Shown here one piece after another: positions 47,183 through 58,000 of a stretch of 64,000 nt of DNA. The first letter of the stretch is position 1. Each line of letters opens with the position of its first letter. The stretch is from Ignelater luminosus (Eukaryota; Arthropoda; Insecta; Coleoptera; Elateridae): assembly GCA_011009095.1 (NCBI GenBank), contig VTPC01090618.1:495734-559733 (forward strand), written 5' to 3'. A program made the position numbers and the translations under genes. Below the pieces are notes generated by a model. It saw only the letters and a program-made list of their open reading frames with translations, searched no databases and was not told the DNA's origin.

Positions 47183-49320
47183 ATCTCTCTATCTTCAGAA
47201 TTAATAACTGATTTGGCAAAAGAAGTTCTTGCATTTTTCTCATAGAATGTGTCATTTTTGAATAAAATTGAATTTTTAAAACCAGAATGCGGTTATTTGC
47301 ATTGCATTTTTCAATGGAAATTAAGCTAACTTCTTTTCCTAAAGTGCACTGCTTTTGAGATATAATAAAATGTCAAAGTTTAATTAAAAACAAGAAATTT
47401 TTATTCTTACATACGAACAAATTTCTTGGGTACACTCAATATACCTTATACTCCTGCCGAAATCCAATGAGTAATGGTGAGGGAGTGAGAGTCTTATGGT
47501 TGCTGCCCAGTAACATGTGTATCATGTTTTAAGCTTTTGCCTTATTATATAAAATGAGTTGGCAGTTTGTACATTAAGCTAATTTGTTTCTATGTTAAAA
47601 GTTACTTTACAAGCCTTAATTTATAAAGAAAATAAAATGTGAACTTTTTTTACAATTGTGAAATAGGCTCTTGGCATTACCCGTTTAACTCAAGATGGAT
47701 TTCTTAAAACATCTGAATTAAATAAAAATTACTGTTGAACCAATTTCGTTTCATTTCTTTTCTAACTGGAATGAAATTTTCTATTACGAATATATGAAAG
47801 TTAAAACAGGGAATTAATCAAGTAAATGATATTGAAATTTACATAAATTTGTGCATTTATTTAGAACCATGAACTGAATGCATTACTGAGAATGAGAAAC
47901 TGATTCAAGTATAAACAATTTAGTTTAGTGAACTAAATCAATCTATAATTCGGCTTATCTCTCAAACTTAATATTTAATTATAATTTCTTACCATAAAAG
48001 ATTATTTTAACAAAAAGAACAAAAGCAATATTAACAAAAATTCTATTCATAGACCAGAATTCAATCATAAATGCTTGATGAAGTCTGTTAATTTTATAGC
48101 AGGTAGGTGGTTTGAATTTAAATTCTTTTGTCTAATAAATAATACCCAATTAACAGTGTAAACTTTAAAACTATGAATGGCTTTCCTCATTGCAAGAAGT
48201 TTAACAAATGACTGTCTTCTAATATTATGTTAAATTATAGATGCTGATTCAATATTAAACACATTTTTAATTATAAGATCGTAGAGAAATTAATTAAAAA
48301 AGTTATTTGATCAATATAAAGAGATTAAGCAACAAATTTAATTCATTAAAACCTGCACAAATTACAGGTACACAAAATCCATGGTTTTTAGGCTTTAAGT
48401 TAGTTGAAAGTATGTAGTCTTTTTATATTAAGTTTAAAATGACATCACAGCTAGTAATTCATATCTACTAACAGTAGGTTAAATCAGTAGAACCTAGTAA
48501 ATTTTTCTTATGTAGTGTTGGTAAGAAACCACCAATAGCTTTCTATCGCTTTGAAGTTTAATTTCTGCTTTTTACATTCTGAAAATTTTTTAAAGTTTTG
48601 AGTAGACTTTTAATACCCTCCCGTACCTTTTCCAACTGTATCAATACAATGAAATTTATATCGATATCGTATTGATACGGTTTGTGTATCATTTTGCACA
48701 TCACTAGTTTCATCCCTTACCATAATCTGAAATGTTGAATGTTCCAAATACTACATGCATCTATTAGTAGAGTAACTATTTAAAAGCTTGAAAGCTTCTT
48801 GAAAGTGTACGTCACACCTTTACTAGATTTTCTCATGAGTTTAGCTTGTGTGAAAATAAATGTGACTCACCCATCAGTTATAAAAAAGTTTTTAACAAAC
48901 TCAATAAATTACAATAACAGGGTAGGTTAAAACGATAAATAAAACAATGTATTATTAATAAAAACATCTAATTGAATTACAACGATCTTTAAATTTCTTT
49001 TTTATTATTATAATTTAATTCTACAAAATCATAACATAGTTATGTCTACAATAACAAACAAAGCAGATGCATGTTTCACACTTAACAATATATTTTAAAA
49101 TTACAATCACAATAAATTATTACAAAAATTGTACAAGCTTTTTATTATTTATAACAAGATGTTAACATGCATATGCTTTATTTTTCTTATATGAAATGGA
49201 ATAATACAAATAATTTTAATTGTACTTAATGTTTCTTACAGTCTAATAAATATTCTCTTTCCCAGAAAAAGCTAAATGTATGTGACCTTTTGTATTTCAA
49301 AAAGAGAAGAAAAATTAATA
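47183..49320. other. Long AT-rich gene-free stretch
   Basis: No coding evidence. ACTAGTGATGTGCAAAATGA (complement of about 48688-48707) looks like a hAT end, but no partner end was confirmed. Confidence 0.4.
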
Positions 49321-49469
49321 CTGCATTCAGTAAGTTTCTTCTGACAGCTATTCTTTCTCAAGATCATCTTTTGTTCTCGTCATTCAAATAATATTCCAGA
49401 TCCGAGTGACAAGAACAAGAGATGATTCTGAGCAAGAATAGCTGTCAGAAATACCTTACCAAATGCAGG
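49321..49469. repeat. Long hairpin (two 66-bp arms, short loop)
   Basis: Arms 49321-49386 and 49403-49469 pair over nearly their whole length, sharing TTCTGACAGCTATTCTT and ATCATCT-TTGTTCT, with roughly one mismatch in five bases and a loop of about 16 nt. It is most likely a very small foldback transposon. Confidence 0.8.
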
Positions 49470-50342
49470 GCAAATACATAAGCATGCTATTTCAAATACA
49501 CAGTGTGATTCAACTGAACAAGATTAAACCAAATCAAATTAAGTAGTATGAGAAAAAAACTTAAATAGGGTTTATTTTTGTATATAACATCTTTAGTGTT
49601 CCATCTTGAAAAGTTAAAATTTGGCAATGCATGCATCAAAAAATCACTGTACCAATGGTGATTACCACCAATATTATATTAGAAAATATTGTTTTGTTGT
49701 AGGTAGTGGTAATATTAATTTTTGTCATATCTTAAAACGCTTTTTGAACTTTTGGCACTAAAAACTTAACTAACGATGCTCAATTTTTCACTAATCCAAT
49801 GTGATGCCAGTTTAAAACGAACTAAAAAGAAGTTTGCGCTGAAATAAGCAAAATTGATGATATTGTCAAATTAAACATTTCAGGAAGAACACTAAAGAAA
49901 GCTCTGATATAACTAAACTTAGGACATAGATAGACTATCAAGGGTAATCGTTAAAAGTATGGACGGTTCATGCATATTTGCATTTTATTATAAAAATTAA
50001 TAAATTTCTTATTTTGTTTTACTTTAGACATATTTTGATCATGCCAATTCTACTTATAATACAAAATTACTTTTAAAAACGTGAAGTAAAACAACGCTGT
50101 TAGTCAGCATATTGTTATCAAGAAATAAACACATCTGGTATACAGCAGACCAATTCTAATATTCGACCAAGCATGCTTGGACTTTACTCAGATTGTATTC
50201 ATCTAATTAATGGATTCATGGCTGTTACAGGTGCATTCCATAAGTGAACAACCATATGTATGCGTATCTTAATATGCATTTTTCTTTGTGCCTAATATGG
50301 TAAACGATTCTCTCCATCTAGAAATGTCCTAAGTCTAGATAT

Positions 50343-50788
50343 GACATACAAAGTGTCCAGGAAAGTATGTATGTATGGAAAAGTTCTTTATTATCAATTC
50401 TTCAGAAAATCTGTTTCTTTATAAAATTTTGTGCTTGTTTCAAAACTTCAAACAGTGGAAAGAGAATTTTAATATTACCAACAATAAAGAAAACTCGAAA
50501 AAACAATTTTTCAATTAAAAAGATCATATTGATAAGTTTCAAATACGTTAAAAATTATGTTAGCTTTTATGCATGTGCATTCTAAACATGCCAAGGTGAT
50601 TGAACTTGGTCACCTTTTAATAGAAATATAAATATTTTTAAAATTTTCACTACTGATGACAATATTCAAAATTTTATTGAAAGTTTTGGGGTAAGCACAA
50701 AATTTTATAAAGAAACAGATTTTCTAAAGAATTGATAAAGAATTTTTCCATTTCTTTCATACTTTATTTCTAGACACATAGTATGAAG
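50343..50788. mobile_element. Foldback element (about 445 bp)
   Basis: The left arm (about 50350-50450) and right arm (about 50680-50788) are inverted copies sharing AGAAAATCTGTTTCTTTATA and AAATTTTGTGCTT. The outer ends share TGTC-AG before AAAGTATG. The open frame 50367-50585 (+) is a by-product of the repeat. Confidence 0.8.
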
Positions 50789-52079
50789 ATGTTGGTTCTA
50801 TATTATACATTTACTACAAGTCTGTATATTAAACCAACTGGTATTAATACTTGTTTTTCAAATAACAAACAGCTACCTATCGTGTGATCATCAGAAACCA
50901 GTCCGAGGACTGAAATCCAAAATCGCAACCTTTTGCCAAATTAAAAAATGAGTAATTTAATATTATGTCAAAATATTCAAAGACTCTAGGGTCAAATTGG
51001 GCCAATCAGACTCTGGCCTTTGTACAGTGGAAATTATTTCTGCAATTAAATTCCACAAAAATTTCTTCTGATTAGTTACCAAAATTGTTTACACACAGGT
51101 TTTCATGAATAAATCATTTTTATAGAGATTTTGTAATCTTTTGTGAAGATTTGAATCTTGCATAATATTTCTTTAATATCTTAAAAATAAAAACCAACAA
51201 ACCTTTCTACTAATTCCATGTAGTTAACTACGATGACGTGACTCTTGATCACACAATATAAAAAAAAGTAAAAGTTTCCAATATTACAGTTTTAAGGTTC
51301 TGTCAAAATGCAAACCATCTAAAATTTTATCTTTTACTAATTTTTATCATAACATAAGAAAAAGCTAAAATCATTAGTTGGTTCAGGTATATATAATATA
51401 GAATCAAGCATAATTACAAAAACATTTTTTACAATTTAAATACAATGAAAATAAATAAAACCTTAATTGTCATTAAAAATTCAATTCAATTCTCAAATAA
51501 CCTGGTCATCAACCAGTACTAACCATCACAACCTTCTAATCTGCTTCAAGCAGCTTTTAATTGCAAAGGTTAAATCATTAGGTCCAGCCTAATTTGGTTT
51601 GGTCTTTTTAAAGGTTATATCAAATTTCTTAATCGATAGAAAAAAAGATGTAACAATTAAATAAAATAAGTCTTGAATTTTAATGACAATTAATTATAGA
51701 CGTACATATAACGAGCTAAAATCACTTGTGAACCAAACCGACTTATTGTCCATTGCATGCTACACACATATTTTAAAAATAATCATTTGAAAATAAAAAT
51801 TAAACAACATGAAAGCATGAAACACACTGTATTAAAAATGTATAATATACTATTTATATAAATAACACAATCTAAACAAAAATTATGTAGTATGTAGAGA
51901 GGCAAATAAGTAATGTAATGCTAAAAGAAAGACAACAGTATTTGCAAAACAAACAACTTCATTCATAAAAATCAAAAATTTTAAGAATTCTGTACAAAGT
52001 AAAATAAAAAGAAATGTATATACAATCATATTCACAATGAATAATTACGAAAGATGCAAAGTTTTCACTTCAAAAACTT
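50789..52079. other. HEXIM 3' flank, AT-rich
   Basis: It probably holds the HEXIM 3' UTR. No other gene is seen. Confidence 0.5.
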
Positions 52080-55000
52080 CTACACAGGCTGTAAATTACT
52101 AGGAGAATGTCCATTTGTCTGAGTATAATCAATGGTAGTCTCTTCAGGAGTAGCAGTAATCGGTGGCGGTGTTGTTTCCCTCGCACTTTCACTATCACTA
52201 CTACTGCACGAACTGCATGTTTCACTAGAATCAGATTCTGAATCTTTTGAATCTGAATTACTAACAACGATTTTATTACGCAAATCATTATTTTCACGCT
52301 TTAAAGTTTCATTCTCGATGAGCAAACGTTCTATTTCTTTTTGAAACTCTTCTGTGCCAGGATTGAAATTATCCTCTTCCGCTTCTATATCAATATCCCC
52401 AAACTTTGCCTTTATGCGTTTATTTAAAAAATCAACACGTTTTTCAAGTTGTAAAAATTCTTCAATTAATTCATTCTTTGACATCTGGTTTAAACGCTCT
52501 GCTCGAAGATTCTCATAAGTGTCGTCAAAATCTTTCCTTAAAAATGATTCTTCATCTTCCGGCGATGAATAAAATTCACCATCTGAATCCATACTGAAGC
52601 TGGAATCTCGTGTTCTTGTAAGACATTTGTCGTTTCTCAGCTGTTCGTCTATTTCTTTACTATTACCTATAAACAAATAAAATCATTAAAGAAAGATAGG
52701 TAAGTAAAAATAATAAAAAAGGTTTCAATAACAACTAAAAATCAATTTGTTTCAATGTAGCGTAAGCATTACACAATTTATATCTGTGTTTACTCATGTA
52801 TCTGAATTTAGTAAGAGGATGTTTTCATTTTCTATTTTTATAAATAAAAATAATGTCAAATTCCTATTACATATTATACAAAACAATTCTGTTTTTTGAG
52901 AGCTTTTGAGAGGATGTTTTATTATCATGTAATTATAATGTAAATTTTATAACTCTAAATTGTTTTATTTATCTGGCTTGTGATTAAATTATCATTAAAC
53001 ACTTCAACAAATTTTTGAATGAAATAGGGATCACAAAAAAGCAATTTTGAAAGTACAGTTGAATTATAAACACATGCATTCTAGCAACACACTAAGGAAA
53101 GGAAAAAACAGTTAGGAAACCTTTTAGGCTACTGTTGGCACCTATTTATATCAAGTTTTTACAAAGATAAGGCCTAATATAAACACAGAACTGTTTAGAA
53201 AAAACAAAACAATCACTATGAATAATAAACCAGTTGCTTGAATAATAAACATTGTTCCTTTGTGGAAATGAAAAGGCTCAAATTAATAAAACTTATGATG
53301 CTATTTAGTTTTATAAAACAATGTCATTGTCTATGTTCATATTACAAAAGATCTTATCAGAAGCTATTACCTGTAGACAGCAACTGATCATTTTACACTA
53401 TAACTGAGTAGTTCTAAAAGTTATCACTTCCAAAAGTATAAAAGTATACGATTTAAAATTTAATATCTTGCTAACATGACAGGAATACACAAAAATGTAT
53501 CAATATGCTATGCATACATATCTAATATTATTTATTTCACAACTTACAAACGTTTTACAAATTTAGAGCCTTTTGTTCAAAATAATGATTAGTTTTAATT
53601 TTAACACAGTCAAATTTAATTTAAAACATTATGAAATATTAAAATGAAATTTTGTATATGCTTTTTGCTCTTTGGTATCTATTATATTGTGTGAATTTCC
53701 ATAGTTGATACCATACCAGCATAGGGAGAGATTGTAAGGTGATGCAAGCAAGAATTTATGTTATGTCAATGAAAAGAAATTGCTTCATTTCTGGGATTTA
53801 CTGATAATTCAGGGACAAAAAGTGCCATATCTTTTTCATGGGATGCAGTTTTCGAGCGGAAGTGTCGCCTAGCCGATAATTTGACAAGGCCAGTTGAGGT
53901 TACAAAAAAGCTAGTAAAACGCCGAGTGCCGTCTAATAATCGGTAATCACCATTTTGTTTCTTTTCTTTTTGTTTTGGCTATTCTGGATCAGAGATGTTC
54001 TATCATCTCCCGATGTTTGACTATATAAACCAGAAATACTGTATATTATCATGGTCTATAGTAAGACAGCTTTATGAAGAGACTTAGAAAGATTACATTT
54101 ATTAGCAAGTACAACATGTTGAATTTGACATTTTGCAGTTAGCCCACCGCATATAATTTTGGCGCCCTGACGTGGGGCTTGAAAAATTTAGCATCGCCGA
54201 TATTAAAATTTCGTCACTCAATTAGTGAGATTCTGGAAATCTAGCTTGCATATAGAGCAGATTATAAATATTTTATTCTCAATGTATTTTCATCATTTAG
54301 ATTATTGAGATCTGCAAATTTTACATCACACTTGTGGTTTTAATCCAACATAACCTCATTTTAACTTGAACTAACCTAAGTAAAACAATTTTGACTTAAC
54401 CTAACTTGGTTAATTTTGCATCTATTACAAATTAGCCCAACTTTATCTAACCTACTTGATTTAATTGCATATAACCTAACCTAACCCAATTTAGCTATAT
54501 CTAATCAAAGTTCTTAAGTTCAGTTATTTAGGCAACTCAAGCAAAACAAAGCTAAGCTAAACTAAACTAATGTAACTTTATAAAAAACCATCTAATCTAA
54601 TTGAAATTAGCCTAACTTACATTTAACAGGTTAATGATTTATATTCATCGGTTTTACTGTGCCTCGTAAAACATACATTTTTTCATCAACCTTATTAGAA
54701 AGTTAACTTTTCGACCTTCATTTTGTGGCTGAAAGTTGACAATTGTATCTCAGCAGGAGACAAAGTAATTTTGCCTCTCAGTGAGAGGTAAAGTAATTTT
54801 TCCTTCCTGTTGTTCAATTTTCATTTGTTCTTTTGCTTAGATACATTCTGGATACCATAGATACCAAAGCTGTCTGCAGAAGTAAATTTTTAATGTAGAA
54901 TAACTTTGATTTTGATGAATTTTTTAAGATCAACAAAAAAATCATATGTGAAACCCTGGAAAAAAAAGTATAACTTTCTTCCCTTGCAACACAAATAACT

Positions 55001-58000
55001 ATAGACAGCAGTAGAATACAAAAAACCTTTATTGATTAATTTATCTCAGTATATTTATTTTTTTATTATTTTGCATAGAAGAGTGTGTATATTTTAACAA
55101 CATGGACTTACAAAAGGTAAAAGACAGACCAGACTGATGGAAGAGATAAAAACTATGACCACAGGAAATCAATTAAAAAGCTCAGAAAGGCGGTAAAATA
55201 CAAAGACGAGAGGCATGATTATCTGAAACAGGTAACCAAGGTGAAAAATTTGACAGAATAATATAAGCCATGCAAAAAATGAAGGCTGATATAGAAACAA
55301 GATGGAAAATGGCAAAATTGCCCAAATCCAGTTAACTCAGCAAATGAGCAACTTCCAAATTAGGCAATATAAACAAGCCCAAAACACAAAACGAGAAAAA
55401 CATTGTAGAAGAAAGCAGCAAGATTATAACCTAAATATAGTCATTAGTTTATATTGGTAATAAGTTGCTGTTTGTAATTTCATAACAGAGCGGCATAATG
55501 ATTGGGATTATCAAAATATGTACTATTGATGAAGTTTGTGAATTATGCAAATGAACTTAGCCTTTAACTTCACACTTTTTAAAAATATATCTCTAACCTC
55601 ACTTTATATGTAAAAATTTAAGATCTTTTCCATGCACTTCAGAGCAAATTCATTAACTCCAAAAGTACTTAAAAAACACCTAGTGGAGTAAACAGATATA
55701 TTAAAAAAAAGGTATAGATGTAAAAAAGCTCTTAGATGTAAGTACTGAGTGTACTTTCAGATGTTTTAGAAAATAATTTTTGATTATACTTAATTTTATT
55801 TTTCTAATATCTCTGAAATACTCTGTGTAAGTGCTTCCAATGATATCAAACAACTACAGATATCTCAAAAACAAGAAATTGTAAGTTACTATAAAACAAT
55901 AAAATTGTTCACATTATTTTACATTTTATGCTTTGTTTTCAGCTATTAAATTTTCCACAACTAGTTGTAGGACACCCAGTATAAATTTAAAAAGATTAGT
56001 ATACTTTACCTCATGATTTCTGATTTTACTTACAGGCTGTTTGTGTATACTTTCAGGTATTCAGATATTTTTTTAATTCTTAAAAATTCGCTTCTTTAGT
56101 AAAAAACTGCAATGGGCTTCCTTTGAGAGTTTAATAGACAACATTTCCTGCAATATTATTTTTCATTAAGAAAGTATGCAAATAAAATTGCATTTCTATC
56201 CAAGATGGAGATTTTTTAGATTAAAGAAAGCAACAAAAATCCAATCTTCTATAAGTAATTGAGGAGTAGGCTCCAAAAAGAAATTAACGTGTTTATAGAC
56301 CTTTATAGTAACAATAAAAATGAAATTAAAAATTTGGCAAAATGAGAAATCTGCACATTTCTAAGCATTTTTTCTCTTACTCTTTAAGAGGAAAAAACAA
56401 GTTGCGAATCACCCTGTATATTCTCATTTGACTTGATTTGAATTACTATTAAAAATACCTAACAACACTTTTAATCTATTTATTTTAAAAATTTCCAGAT
56501 AACCAAGATGCTTATGGAATAGTAACAATTGAGCATGTAATATGTATTGCCTACCTAGTTGCTCCACTCAATTTATTCCTACTGTATAACAATAATTATT
56601 AAATTAAAATTTAATTTATTTAATAAAAGTAAAACTAATGTTTTATAGTTAATAATCCCAAAAGAAATACAGGGTGTCCCAAGTTATATATCTATCCATA
56701 TAATAAGCGTTATTTTGAAAGATAGAGATGTGAAATTTAGAGACGGTATATTAACGATCGGGAGGTACCATTCTACAAAATTAGAAATTTTTTATAGTTA
56801 CATAAATGTGACATCTGCACATCACATCACAAATCACTTTCAATTTTTGCACAATAAAGTAGTATTTTTTCTTTAATCAATTGATTCACAAAAAATTTTG
56901 ACTAGTTATATGTAACATTTGTACCATTAAACTTAATCACATGTTAATGATTTTGTAGATTTCTTAGTGCTTTTACAAAATTGTCGATCCACACACCTTA
57001 AGTTTAGTGATTGATAATAGAAAGTCAAAATTAAAAACACCTATATACTTTGAAATAAAAAGTGGAATTCTAAGAGAACTGTTTGGATTTGAACATTATT
57101 ATCTTGAAAAAAAATAAAAGAATATGGTTCAAGAATTATTTCGAGAAAACTTGATTTCACTTGTCATTTCTGAAAATCTGCAACTAAACAAGGAAGTAAA
57201 ATGGGATATAAATTTATATATACATTTTGTCTTAACTTAAGCCAAAGAATACATGATTAAAATTTGATGGTCAAATTCGCAGACACCCTGTATACCATTA
57301 ATCGATGATATCAAGGATATAAAGAAGTAAAGGTATATCTTGAAGGTCAAACATTAAGGATTAAAGAATTTATAGTCTATTTAAATTTAATCAGCGAAAG
57401 GGATTTGCCAAATATGTTAGATCAATTACACAACTTAACCACTACATTAAAAAGTTCAGATTCAAATTTAATCAAGCTTCATGAAATATTGACAAATTTG
57501 ATAAAAGATTTATCAGAGTTCTCCAAGACCCCCGAAACAATTGTTAACAAAATCAGAATTAGTTAGTATTACACAAAAAATTCTATTCAAGATCAGAAGA
57601 ATTAGCTATAAACAATATTGTATAGATATACTATTTACAATCTATTATCAGTATTTTAGATTCCTAGATCTTTAGATCCCCTTAAGAACCTTCAGTGTAT
57701 ACAGACGGTTTGTTATATTTCTTTCAAAATAACACATTTTCTGAGTACAATGATATTAGAACAAATTAGAAATTTACTGAATAAATTGATTGAAGTATAG
57801 TAATAAAATCTTTTCTATTAAATAACAGTGAATGGGGTATTTTTGCTTAAAATATCAATTTGTCCTGAACAGGCTTACTTAGTAGTAACACTAAGGTAGA
57901 TTAAAACGCCTGGCAATGCAAAGCATAACCACAACAAACTCTGTTTTGTTACTGAATTCAAGCAACAGTCTGTTCACAAAAATAAGCAAACATTTATCTT

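Noticed and set aside
48514..48708. A small hAT-like element with TAGTG ends
   Set aside because: The two ends agree in only a few bases and the flanking eight bases do not match.
52070..52597. Open frames overlapping HEXIM exon 2 on both strands
   Set aside because: Shadows created by its Ser/Asp/Glu-rich codons.
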